A DNA stretch of 60,138 nucleotides, from the NCBI GenBank assembly GCA_023251535.1, contig JAHEYP010000023.1, forward strand, positions 1 to 60,138, given 5' to 3'. The notes under the pieces are model-generated. The model saw only the letters and a program-made list of their open reading frames with translations, ran no database searches and was not told the origin of the DNA. The position numbers were made by a program, and so were the translations under genes. Origin of the DNA: Bacteroidota bacterium. GTDB lineage: Bacteria; Bacteroidota; Bacteroidia; AKYH767-A; OLB10. Positions 22,573 to 31,084 of this stretch are shown piece after piece (the first letter of the stretch is position 1; every line of letters starts with the position of its first letter).

Positions 22573-24996
22573 ATGAAAATTTTCCCGGAACATTCCCTGT
22601 TAATTGAGGAGTTTGAAAAAATTAAGTTGCTGGCAGAGGAGGAATGTGCCGGAACGCTTGGTCGCAAGCTAATGCAGCAGGTGCGTCCTGGTGATGATTT
22701 TGTGCAGGCCGTTCATGAGTTAGAACAAACGGAGGAGTTCCGTAAAATCCTTTCGAATGCCGAGCCTTTTCCTACTGAAGCTTATCCCGATATTACTGCT
22801 GAGTTAAAGTTATTGGGAATTCGCAATTCGGTTTTGACATTGAGTCAGGTGTTGCTAATCTCGAAAATCGTTGCTAAAATGCGTTTGGTTTTCGATTTCT
22901 TTAAAGATCGCTCAACTCGTTTTCCGCTTTTATTTTCGAAACTACAAGACATCACTTACGAGAAGGGGATTTTAGAGGCTATTGAACAGGTGATTGATGA
23001 GACGGGTGTCGTGCGTAGCAATGCTTCGCCTGAATTGGCCCGTATCCGCAAGAACTTGGCTCGTAAACGTATCGAGGCGGATCAATTATATGCTAGTGTA
23101 ATTGCTAAGTACCGCAAGAGTGGGTGGATCTCAGATACAGAAGAAAGCTGGCGCAACGGACGACGTGTGATCTCAATTGTTGCCGAGCAAAAACGTTCGG
23201 CAAAGGGCATTATTCATGATATTTCTGCTACAGGAAAAACGTGTTTTATTGAGCCAGAGGAAGCGTTGGGAGTAAATAGTATGATTAATCATTTGGAGCA
23301 AGAAGAGCAGGAAGAAATTCGCCGCATCTTGCGGGAACTGACTGAATTTTTACGACGCTTTCAGCCGTTGATGAGTCATTATTTGCGTTTTATTTCGGAG
23401 TATGATGTGATTGCTGCGAAGGGGCGCTTGGCGTTGAAGCTCGATGCGCATTTGCCTTATATCGAGAATAAACCGAAGATCGATTTGAAGGATGCTCGTC
23501 ACCCTTTATTGTATTCGTTTAATAAGGCGGCGGGAAAAAAGACGATTCCTTTTGATTTGAAGTTGGATGCAGGAAATCGAATATTAGTGATTAGTGGTCC
23601 GAATGCAGGAGGGAAAACTGTTTGTATGAAAACGGTGGGACTTTCTCAGATGATGTTGCAGTCGGGTTTTCTGGTGACATGCGACGGGAATAGCCGCTTT
23701 GGATTTTTCAGAAAGATATTAGTCGACATTGGCGATTCGCAGTCGCTGGAGTTCGAGTTGAGTACTTATAGCTCTCGCTTGCGTCACATGAAAGTGTTTT
23801 TGCAACAATCGAATCCCGATACATTATTCTTGATTGATGAATTTGGTACCGGTACTGATCCTTCGTTAGGAGGAGCATTGGCGGAATCGATTTTAGAGGA
23901 GATGAATTACCGAAAAGCATTCGGTATTATTACTACTCACTACATGAATTTGAAAGTGTTGGCTGACCGCACCGATGGCATCATCAACGGATCAATGGCG
24001 TTCGATGCGCAGCGATTAGAACCTCAATTCAGGTTGGAAGTTGGCAAACCCGGAAGTTCGTATACGTTTGTTGTGGCTGAGCGCAGCGGATTGCCTCCTT
24101 CAGTAGTGAATCGTGCAAGAAAAAAAGTAAAGAAGAGTAGTCTGGTGTTGGAGGAATTGCTCAATAAAATGGAGCATGAAAAAGGAGAAGTCGCTCGGTT
24201 GCTCGATATCAATAAAGCGCAGGAAAAGCGTTTACAAGAGTTAGTAAATAAGTATGAACGAAATGTAGCAACACAAGAACAACGTCAAGAGATTGATGCA
24301 GAGCGTGTGCGACAAAAAGAACTTCGATTAGCCAATCAGCTGGAAGAAAAGTTTAAGCGATTTGTGAAAGATTGGAAGGAATCGAAGAATAAAAAAGCGG
24401 TTCTCGAGAAATACAATTCTCAACTGAGTGATAAAAAATCGAAGCTTACCGAGAAAGAGGTGGTGAAGTTGGAGGAGCAGATTAAATACAATATGTTGAA
24501 AATCCGCAAGGGCTCGAAAGTGCATTTGCGTGACGGAAAAGTGGAGGGTGTAGTTGAATCAATTGAAGGCACGAAAGTGGTGGTGCTCTTCGGAAATATT
24601 AAGACTACTGCCGATATTTCTCGACTCATTTATATTGATCCCGAAGCAAAGAAAAATCCGAAAGGGAAGGTGGAGGAGAAAGTTGTTGCTGCCACTGACG
24701 TAAAGAAAGTTGTTGCGGAAGCTATTGCTAAACCGGAAGCGAAATCAAATGCAAAGCCTAATCATCCGGTAGCTGCAAAGCAAGATTCCAAAGAATCAAA
24801 AAAGCCACATGAGCAAAAGCATGCAGCAAACAAACCGCATCCTCATCCAATAAAAAAGGAGCATAAACCTCCTGTTGCTGCACCACATCAAAAGGCAGTT
24901 GTAGTTGAGCAAGCTAAGAAATCACCTGCAGAGACGCAGAAAAAAGAAGCGCCAAAAGAAAACCGATTTCCTCCTCGTAAAAAGGCGAGCGAATAA
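22573..24996 (+). CDS. mutS2: MutS2-like ATPase lacking the Smr domain, with a Lys/Pro-rich tail
   Basis: An 807-residue MutS2-family protein. Residues 1-310 give the core and clamp region. The ATPase follows with Walker A GPNAGGKT (342-349), Walker B LFLIDEFGTGTDPS (Asp422, Glu423) and the switch TTHYMNLKVLADRTDG. A long coiled coil (about 515-640) and a small KOW-like stretch (IRKGSKVHLRDGKVEGVV) come next. The Smr endonuclease domain expected at the end of typical MutS2, with its LDLRG motif, is absent. From about 700 the tail is low-complexity Lys/Ala/Pro/His (KPHEQKHAANKPHPHPIKKE). MutS2 acts in suppression of recombination or rescue of collided ribosomes; without Smr only the ATPase/clamp part of that would remain. 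Confidence 0.92.
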   Translation: MKIFPEHSLLIEEFEKIKLLAEEECAGTLGRKLMQQVRPGDDFVQAVHELEQTEEFRKILSNAEPFPTEAYPDITAELKLLGIRNSVLTLSQVLLISKIVAKMRLVFDFFKDRSTRFPLLFSKLQDITYEKGILEAIEQVIDETGVVRSNASPELARIRKNLARKRIEADQLYASVIAKYRKSGWISDTEESWRNGRRVISIVAEQKRSAKGIIHDISATGKTCFIEPEEALGVNSMINHLEQEEQEEIRRILRELTEFLRRFQPLMSHYLRFISEYDVIAAKGRLALKLDAHLPYIENKPKIDLKDARHPLLYSFNKAAGKKTIPFDLKLDAGNRILVISGPNAGGKTVCMKTVGLSQMMLQSGFLVTCDGNSRFGFFRKILVDIGDSQSLEFELSTYSSRLRHMKVFLQQSNPDTLFLIDEFGTGTDPSLGGALAESILEEMNYRKAFGIITTHYMNLKVLADRTDGIINGSMAFDAQRLEPQFRLEVGKPGSSYTFVVAERSGLPPSVVNRARKKVKKSSLVLEELLNKMEHEKGEVARLLDINKAQEKRLQELVNKYERNVATQEQRQEIDAERVRQKELRLANQLEEKFKRFVKDWKESKNKKAVLEKYNSQLSDKKSKLTEKEVVKLEEQIKYNMLKIRKGSKVHLRDGKVEGVVESIEGTKVVVLFGNIKTTADISRLIYIDPEAKKNPKGKVEEKVVAATDVKKVVAEAIAKPEAKSNAKPNHPVAAKQDSKESKKPHEQKHAANKPHPHPIKKEHKPPVAAPHQKAVVVEQAKKSPAETQKKEAPKENRFPPRKKASE

Positions 24997-25013
24997 TATT
25001 AAAACGAATTACC

Positions 25014-25370
25014 ATGATGTCACCTGAAGAAATCGCCGATAAATGGCTACGTGCATTCAACGATCATAATCTTGAAAATTTGTTGGCGTTGTATCATCAA
25101 GATGCAGTGCATTTTAGTCCGAAGTTGAAAGTAAGAAGACCTGAATCCAACGGACTCATCAAAGGAAAACATGCATTACGTATTTGGTGGCAAGATGCTT
25201 TTGATCGCTTGCCTGAATTAGCATATTTACCTCAAACCATCACGGGAAATAAAGAAAGAGTATTCATGGAATATCTTCGTCGCGTTCCCGGAGAAGTAGA
25301 TATGATGGTTGCTGAAGTTTTGGAGATTGAAGAGGGGGTGATTGTGGCTTCTCGTGTTTACCATAGTTGA
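25014..25370 (+). CDS. NTF2-like/SnoaL-like fold protein
   Basis: A 118-residue cytoplasmic protein with the cone-shaped NTF2-like pattern: PEEIADKWLRAFNDHNLENLL and ALYHQDAVHFSP at the start, KGKHALRIWWQDAFDRLPEL, then strands ending VAEVLEIEEGVIVASRVYHS. Such proteins can be isomerases, hydrolases or binding proteins, and no catalytic residue can be assigned with confidence. It starts 17 bases after mutS2 and is probably co-transcribed. The second ATG of the pair ATGATG could equally be used. Confidence 0.8.
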   Translation: MMSPEEIADKWLRAFNDHNLENLLALYHQDAVHFSPKLKVRRPESNGLIKGKHALRIWWQDAFDRLPELAYLPQTITGNKERVFMEYLRRVPGEVDMMVAEVLEIEEGVIVASRVYHS

Positions 25371-25772
25371 GGATTGGCCGCAGATTTTTATGATTTGAAA
25401 GGTTTATTATGATTTGAATTCTCTATTCATTTTGAGATCTAAGTTGAACATCCCATCGGGACAAGCAGATGAAAGGATTTTAAATGGATTTCAAGGATTT
25501 TGAAATCTAAATTTATAAAGGTGATTTTTTTTTAATCGCCCCGTAGGGACAAGCTGCGACCGCAAAGTTTTTTTCGTAGCGACCGCTGCGTTTAAATCAT
25601 GGCTGAATGGTGACTATCCGTAGTTATTGTTGATTTCAATTTGTGAAAGCTAACTAACATTTGCTGATAGATTTTTTGGATTTAAATTTATAGTTGGTAA
25701 TCAAAAATTTATCCTGTAAAATCGATTATCGATCATCAATCATCGATCATCAATTATCGATTATCGATCATC
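25371..25772. repeat. Intergenic repeat region between convergent genes
   Basis: No gene is seen. The gap holds TCCCATCGGGACAAGC (25451-25466) preceded by a gene-free AT-rich stretch, a related CCCCGTAGGGACAAGC (about 25539-25554), the words GCTGCGTTTAAA (about 25584-25595) that recur near 30480, and an array of ATCGAT-TATCGATCATCAATC phrases (about 25723-25770) like those at 2727-2790 and 3095-3140. Confidence 0.7.
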
Positions 25773-25806
25773 AAAAAAAAAGCCCCAACATTACATTGAG
25801 GCTTCA
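25773..25806 (-). terminator. Terminator of the lytic transglycosylase gene
   Basis: On the minus strand AAGCCTCAA and TTGGGGCTT form an imperfect stem followed by eight or more T. It lies 27 bases past the stop at 25833. Confidence 0.75.
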
Positions 25807-25832
25807 TGGTTTTACTGTTTTTATTCAAGTTC

Positions 25833-27266
25833 TTAGCGTGAACGGCCGTTGTTGAGTTCGTTCGATTTAGCCATGTATTTTTGTGATAATCCCATTTCTC
25901 CTGTAGCACGATACACTTTCGATAATGTCTCTGCTGTTTGTGCTGATTCAGGGAAGCTTTCTAAGTTATAACGTAAGAGTTGAATAGCCTCGTCAGATTT
26001 TCTTTTCATCATTAATTCTCTTGCTAACAAAAGATAATGATGATCAGTTTCTGGATAAATAATTCTTAAATTTTCTTGGGTTAATGCTTGTCCTTTGATG
26101 GCTACTAATTCAGTACGTAAATCTTGCGTGCGGTCTAAGAAATAAGCAAACGAAATTGTTCCGTCCACCATATCTCTTTCGTATTTTCTTAGGCAATTAC
26201 GTAAGGCAGTTTCATCATCAATTCCTTTTACTTGGTTGCGTTGAATCTTTGCATAGTAACGATCTCCTTGAACCATAAAAACAGTATCGCCATCGGCACG
26301 AAGGATTTCTTCGAAGTTCCACAATGCGGCCAATGCAATTTGAGAGTAGTTTTGGCTTTCATTTTGGAATCCGCCGGCAGAGGTATGCCATAAATCACGG
26401 ATTAGCTGTTGTCCGCCTTCCGTAGGACGAAGTTTATGCATCGCGCAAGCTAAGTTCCCACCGCCAGCATGGTAAGCATGCATTACGAGTAAGCGGAACC
26501 AAAGGTCAGTTTCTTTGTAAGGAATGTTCTGTTCTTCCAACAAAGACTTCACTTTAGGGATGCAAATGGTGCTAATTAATCGCGAAGCACCGTAAGCAGC
26601 ACGTTTAAGGTCGGCGCGTTCGTCGACATAATTATTCACTTTCAAGCCATACTTCACCGCCACCGACTTCATCAACTGGAATGGTCCGTTAGCGCCTACA
26701 TACGATTTGGTAGCTTGTTTTCCTGGGCTCTCAATCAACAAAATTGTTTGAGCATACCAAGGATCTACGTTATATTCTTTGAAATATTCGACTGCTTTAG
26801 CGATAACAGGTAAGCTCTTGCGATGCTCGTAGAACTCACGTTTACCGTTAGTAACGAATAATTCGTCGCTGCCATCGAGACCATTTTGGTTACGAAGTTG
26901 GTTTTTATAAACCGACTTTTCTGCTTCTGATTGGGTGCACCAATCGCGGTAGCAAGCAGTAGTTAAAGGCGTTCTAGACTTAGCAACATTTACGATGCAA
27001 GAGTCGGGCGAAAGACACATAATTTGCTTCCAAAAGCGAGGTTGCGCCAATGAATCCCAGCGCTCGGTATACAGAGCTTGGTTATTCACAAACTGCATGC
27101 GAACCGTCTCATCCGTCGACACAACAACCTTGCGGACGAATAGAGGATCACTTGTTCTGGAAACAGGGGGCTGTTGTGCTTCTGCTTGTTGAATTCTGCC
27201 ACATCCGGCGGTCATAGCCAATAAGGCGATAAGGACCGGATTTCTAAACTTCACTTTTTTGAGCAT
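25833..27266 (-). CDS. Lytic transglycosylase-like lipoprotein (SLT domain)
   Basis: A 477-residue exported protein expected to cut peptidoglycan strands. The N-terminus (LIALLAMTAGC) has a lipobox-like end with Cys22, so it is probably a lipoprotein. The SLT core has the catalytic glutamate in ILLIES (Glu179), followed by the family motif SYVGANGPFQLMKSVAVKYGL and then DERADLKRAAYGASRLI. The long region after the core includes AYHAGGGNLACAMHKLRP, which is also seen in the family, and TPR-like helices near the C-terminus (DEAIQLLRYNLESFPE). It stands alone with its own terminator. Confidence 0.88.
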   Translation of the reverse strand: MLKKVKFRNPVLIALLAMTAGCGRIQQAEAQQPPVSRTSDPLFVRKVVVSTDETVRMQFVNNQALYTERWDSLAQPRFWKQIMCLSPDSCIVNVAKSRTPLTTACYRDWCTQSEAEKSVYKNQLRNQNGLDGSDELFVTNGKREFYEHRKSLPVIAKAVEYFKEYNVDPWYAQTILLIESPGKQATKSYVGANGPFQLMKSVAVKYGLKVNNYVDERADLKRAAYGASRLISTICIPKVKSLLEEQNIPYKETDLWFRLLVMHAYHAGGGNLACAMHKLRPTEGGQQLIRDLWHTSAGGFQNESQNYSQIALAALWNFEEILRADGDTVFMVQGDRYYAKIQRNQVKGIDDETALRNCLRKYERDMVDGTISFAYFLDRTQDLRTELVAIKGQALTQENLRIIYPETDHHYLLLARELMMKRKSDEAIQLLRYNLESFPESAQTAETLSKVYRATGEMGLSQKYMAKSNELNNGRSR

Positions 27267-27350
27267 GCTGCAGTATTTGGGCTTTCTAATATTAGTAACG
27301 AAATGCTAGGGCTTGTGATTGTATAAATTTACAAAAGCTTTTGCGGTTTT

Positions 27351-27358
27351 CAAATATA
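27351..27358 (-). promoter_or_regulatory. -7 promoter box for the lytic transglycosylase gene
   Basis: The minus strand reads TATATTTG, a perfect TAnnTTTG match, 84 bases before the start codon. The leader would be long. Confidence 0.4.
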
Positions 27359-27478
27359 TTTCCTTTAATCGGGCACTTTTGTAAGATAAATGGTATTTTT
27401 TCCACGTTAGATTGTTGGAAATCAAGAAAAATGAAGATTTAAGGAAGAAAGAAGATGAAGAATCTGCCCTCTATTTTC

Positions 27479-27486
27479 TAATTTTG
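27479..27486 (+). promoter_or_regulatory. -7 promoter box directly before a conserved hypothetical
   Basis: TAATTTTG followed by CGGC ends 4 bases before the ATG at 27491, the same spacing as at mutS2. Confidence 0.5.
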
Positions 27487-27490
27487 CGGC

Positions 27491-27961
27491 ATGGCGACTA
27501 CACAATTCAAAGATTCGATCGAGATTACAGTCAGTAAAGAACTGAAATTATTCATCCGTTCGATGGCGGCATCCTACCGATTTATCTTCCAACAAGACCG
27601 ATTTGACTTTGTGAAGAGAGCCGACATGCTAGAATTGGTAGAACTAGAAGAAGTAGCCAATTTAGCGGTACGCTTTGCAACCATTCCCGAGGACTCCAAA
27701 TTGATATTAACGCGAAGAGAGCTCTATCAGATGTACACGATGATGGAATTGGTATGTCGCAGTTTTTTAACCGATATAGGCGATGAATACAAAGCGATAG
27801 CTATGCGCATGAACAAAGTAGACGAAGAAAAGTACAATGCCGTTCGAAATGTTGAATTGAAAATAGCACAAACCCTAATTCAATCCATCAAGCAAGACTT
27901 CGCTGCCGATCCCGATTTCGATGAGATAATTGAGAGATTAGAGATTTTGGGTGGGGAGTAG
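27491..27961 (+). CDS. Hypothetical helical protein
   Basis: I do not recognise this 156-residue protein. It has no signal peptide or membrane segment and is predicted to be almost all helical and acidic: TVSKELKLFIRSMAASYRFI, then LELVELEEVANLAVRFATIP and LTRRELYQMYTMMELVCRSF, ending in an amphipathic helix with DPDFDEIIERLEIL. Codon use and composition resemble its neighbours. A promoter box directly at its start and a clean stop support expression. It is the only gene of its transcription unit. Confidence 0.65.
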   Translation: MATTQFKDSIEITVSKELKLFIRSMAASYRFIFQQDRFDFVKRADMLELVELEEVANLAVRFATIPEDSKLILTRRELYQMYTMMELVCRSFLTDIGDEYKAIAMRMNKVDEEKYNAVRNVELKIAQTLIQSIKQDFAADPDFDEIIERLEILGGE

Positions 27962-28341
27962 GTGTTTTTTAGCGATCGATGATTTTTTGTAGTCGATTAC
28001 GACGTTTAAGTTTTAAAGTTCATAGTTATTGGTTCGAGCGGTCATCGAGTTGCTGTTCGAACTAAGTCGAGAGGGCGACGAGATAATACCGACAAGCGTA
28101 AACTCATAAAAAACCACGGCTACATTATTAGATTTAAAGTTTTTTCGACGTAAAATCCCTTTTCAAACCCCCTTTCATTTGCTTGTCCCGATGAGGTATT
28201 CAAATTAAATCTCTATGCTATAATATAAATCATGCTTTATATTAGCTTTGCCTTATCCATAAAAATATTGTAATTTTATTTCGCTATTAAAAATACATGA
28301 ACCAATTTACCTTTTTATTTTAACTGAATAACGATATTGAA
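27962..28341. other. Gene-free gap with a dispersed repeat copy
   Basis: No gene, terminator or promoter box is convincing here. GCTTGTCCCGATGAGG (28181-28196) is a degenerate copy of the TCCCATCGGGACAAGC element in reverse orientation. The rest is AT-rich with a weak inverted pair GTTCGAGC/GTTCGAAC near 28032-28060. Confidence 0.55.
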
Positions 28342-29826
28342 ATGCTGAAAAAGTTATTCTGGGTATTGATTTTTCTTCCTTTTTTATCCTTTTCACAAGG
28401 CGAAAATGCTGTATGGTTGATGGGTAATCAAGGTTTACCATATGATAAAGGCAAAATGACTTTTGATTCATCTTCTTATATATACAATAAAGAGTTTAGG
28501 AAGATGGCATTTAGAGGCACCGAAGCCACTATTTCTGACCGCAACGGAAATTTTTTAATGAGCAGTAATGGAGTTTGGATTGCGAACGCCACAAATGACA
28601 CCATGCTCAATGGAGGTGGATTAAATCCCGGTACGGAAGTGAATAGTAATCCGAATGGATTGTTGTTGGATTTTGCAAATATCTTTTTGCCCTTTAATAG
28701 TGATACAAATAAGTACTTTTTATTTCATCACACTGTTGAATTTGATGGAATATCTTATCTAGCAAATCAATTGTTTTTAACTAAAATTGATTTAGCACTA
28801 GATAGTGGAAAAGGAGGTGTTGTTAGTAAAAACGATACTGTTTTTTCTGATTCTTTAAATTGGGGAATTGGTGCTTGTAAACATGCCAATGGTCGAGATT
28901 GGTGGGTTGTAATGCAAAAGCACAATTCAGATATTGTATATGTTGTATTAGTAACTCCTGATGGCATAAAGCAAGTGAATTCTCAATACTTAAATGTTCC
29001 TTATGCATGGTATAATAGTACTAATTTGGCATTTTCTTTAAATGGTGAATTGTTTTCATATGTTCGTTATTATCCGCCAACAAAAGAGAGTACCCTTCAA
29101 TTATTGGATTTTGATCGATGTAATGGAATGTTCAGTAATCCGCGAGTAATAAATTTAACATCAAATAGTTTTGTTTGGGGCAATAGTTTCTCACCCTCAG
29201 GGCAATATTTATATGCAAATACAAGTACAAATTTGTTTCAAATTAATGTAAATACTTTGCAAGTAGATACAGTAGCAACATATGATGGTTATTGTTACCA
29301 ATATAATCCCAATAATTTTCTTTGTACTACATTTTTTAATGAATATTTAGCTGCTAATGGTAAAATATATATAACAAGTGGAAGTACAGTTTTTCATATA
29401 CATGAAATGAACTACCCTGATAGTGCGGGTGCAGCCTGTGATTTACAGCAGCATTCAATCTTTTTAGATATGTTTAATTTCAGAGCCGTACCAAATCATC
29501 CAAACTATCATTTAGGTCCAGTAATAGGTAGTGTATGCGATAGCTTGTCGGTTGGGCAAGAGGAGTACTATTCACAAATACAAAACTTTCAAATTAGTCC
29601 AAACCCTTTAAAAGATGGCCCGCTACAAATCATGTATCTCTTACCCCAAAACCAATCGGGTATATTCGAAGTGTACGATTTAAACGGCAAAATCATCTAC
29701 CAACAAAAACTCCCACCCTGGAGCAGCATGCAAAGCATATCCCTTCCAAACCTCCGCGCCGGATTGTATTCTTGTGTGATTAGGTCGGGTGGGAGTGTGG
29801 TGAGTAGAAAGTTGCTTAAGATTTGA
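28342..29826 (+). CDS. Secreted protein with T9SS type A sorting domain
   Basis: A 494-residue secreted protein of unknown function. Residues 1-19 are a signal peptide (ending LSFSQ). The mature start GENAVWLMGNQGLPYDKGKM resembles the opening of the truncated gene at 1-180. The body is beta-rich, with propeller-like phrases (NLAFSLNGELFSYVRY, FSPSGQYLYANTSTN). A sorting domain fills about 415-494 (NFQISPNPLKDGPLQI to ..GLYSCVIRSGGSVVSRKLL). The region before it contains FLCTTFFNEYLAANGKIY. Composition is AT-rich over most of its length but turns GC-rich near the end, at the border of the repeat block. Confidence 0.82.
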   Translation: MLKKLFWVLIFLPFLSFSQGENAVWLMGNQGLPYDKGKMTFDSSSYIYNKEFRKMAFRGTEATISDRNGNFLMSSNGVWIANATNDTMLNGGGLNPGTEVNSNPNGLLLDFANIFLPFNSDTNKYFLFHHTVEFDGISYLANQLFLTKIDLALDSGKGGVVSKNDTVFSDSLNWGIGACKHANGRDWWVVMQKHNSDIVYVVLVTPDGIKQVNSQYLNVPYAWYNSTNLAFSLNGELFSYVRYYPPTKESTLQLLDFDRCNGMFSNPRVINLTSNSFVWGNSFSPSGQYLYANTSTNLFQINVNTLQVDTVATYDGYCYQYNPNNFLCTTFFNEYLAANGKIYITSGSTVFHIHEMNYPDSAGAACDLQQHSIFLDMFNFRAVPNHPNYHLGPVIGSVCDSLSVGQEEYYSQIQNFQISPNPLKDGPLQIMYLLPQNQSGIFEVYDLNGKIIYQQKLPPWSSMQSISLPNLRAGLYSCVIRSGGSVVSRKLLKI

Positions 29827-30547
29827 AAATGTGACGATTTGAAAATTTGAAAATGGGAGCGAAGCTCGAGAATCTGATTCGGTACAAAAAAACATTTATT
29901 TAAACGCCACGTCGCCACGATTTAGCAGCGCTTGTCCCGATGGGGAACGCAGTGCGGGTCCCTATATGAAAAAAGAAATTTGCGGGAGGAAAAATTGCGT
30001 AGCAATCGCTGCTATCGTAAAAAGCATCCGTAGCTTAACACCCGACAAACCCTTACTTAGCTAACGCCGCGTTTAAACAATGTATCTCGTTTAAATTGAA
30101 GAACCCAATGGGTGCTAAAATTGCGTAGCAATCGCTGCGGATAAAAAAAGATGCATTGCTCAAGATACAAGATGCAAGGAAAAAAATTTGCTAATCTGCT
30201 AATTTGCTAGTTTGCTAATGCCCCACCCCCACGTTCAGGGAATATTGAATTATTTCGGTGCATTTGAAATTTCCTATTTTTTGTCCAAAAATCTTATGGG
30301 AGAAAAAATTGCGTAGCAATATCTTATGTTTAAACGCAACGATGCAACGATTAAGCAGAGACCGCAACGTAAATTTCTAATCAAATAAAGAAACTTATTG
30401 GAGAGAAAATTGCGAAGCAATCGCTGCTCCCGCAAAAAGCATCCGTAGCTTAACACCCGACAAGCCTCTACTTTTTTTACGCTGCGTTTAAAAAGGATTT
30501 CGTTTAAATTGAAAAACCCAATGGGAGCCACATCCAAAATTCAAAAT
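29827..30547. repeat. Degenerate repeat block with a duplicated unit of about 125 bases
   Basis: No gene is supported in these 720 bases. A unit of about 125 bases occurs twice (29991-30115 and 30405-30528). It runs from AAAATTGCG.AGCAATCGCTGC through AAAAAGCATCCGTAGCTTAA and CACCCGACAA to CGTTTAAATTGAA.AACCCAATGGG. Two more partial copies of ATTGCGTAGCAAT lie near 30119 and 30307. A second pair, TAAACGCCACGTCGCCACG (29911-) and TAAACGCAACGATGCAACG (30330-), flanks them. Short tandem phrases (GATTTGAAAAT near 29822-29855, GCTAATTT near 30189-30218) and a TCCCGATGGGG element (29935-29945) are also present. Confidence 0.75.
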
Positions 30548-31084
30548 TCAAAATCCCAAATCCACATCCTTTAACGAATCAAAAATAAAATCCATTACCT
30601 CCGTTTTTTGTCCGTTGTATTTTTGTTTTTCGTCGATGTAAACTGTTATCATTCCGGCGTTGCGTCCGAATTCCATGTCGGATGTGGAGTTGCCAATGAT
30701 TACTGATTTTTTTAAATCGATTGTAAGGAAATCTCTCTGAGCATGAAAGGCCATAGTAGGATGTGGCTTGCGGTTGATGCTGCTTCGGTCTTCGTCAGGA
30801 GCAAAATAAATAGCATCGATTTTTCCACCTTTCGCTGCAATCGCCTCCAGCATTTTTTTATGAATGGCATGCAATGCTTCTTCAGTCATGATCCCAGCTC
30901 CAACTCCTCGTTGATTGGTTACGATAACAGTTATTCCGAAAATTTTATTTAGTCGAGTAATGGCTTCAATAGCTCCTTCTTCGAATTCAAATTCATCCCA
31001 CGTCTTGACATAGTCGTTGCGCAGTTCACGGTTGATGACACCGTCGCGGTCGAGGAATAAAGTCCAGGATTTATCAATTTTCAT
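30548..31084 (-). CDS. GmhB-like HAD phosphatase (heptose-bisphosphate phosphatase type)
   Basis: A 178-residue HAD-IIIA phosphatase closest to D-glycero-D-manno-heptose 1,7-bisphosphate phosphatase. HAD motif I is LFLDRDGVIN (Asp12 and Asp14), motif II VIVTNQRG, and the lysine motif is RKPHPTM. Two departures from E. coli GmhB are visible. The zinc-binding cysteines around CPHHP...CDCRKPHP are missing (here FAPDEDRSSINRKPHP). Motif IV reads GNSTSD instead of GDxxxD. It overlaps gmhA by four bases (ATGA), which supports a role in heptose synthesis, but activity may differ. Confidence 0.82.
   Translation of the reverse strand: MKIDKSWTLFLDRDGVINRELRNDYVKTWDEFEFEEGAIEAITRLNKIFGITVIVTNQRGVGAGIMTEEALHAIHKKMLEAIAAKGGKIDAIYFAPDEDRSSINRKPHPTMAFHAQRDFLTIDLKKSVIIGNSTSDMEFGRNAGMITVYIDEKQKYNGQKTEVMDFIFDSLKDVDLGF

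Noticed and set aside
30274..30537. 87-codon frame on the minus strand in the repeat block
   Set aside because: It lies almost wholly inside the duplicated non-coding units, has no family match or promoter box, and its codons simply follow the repeats.
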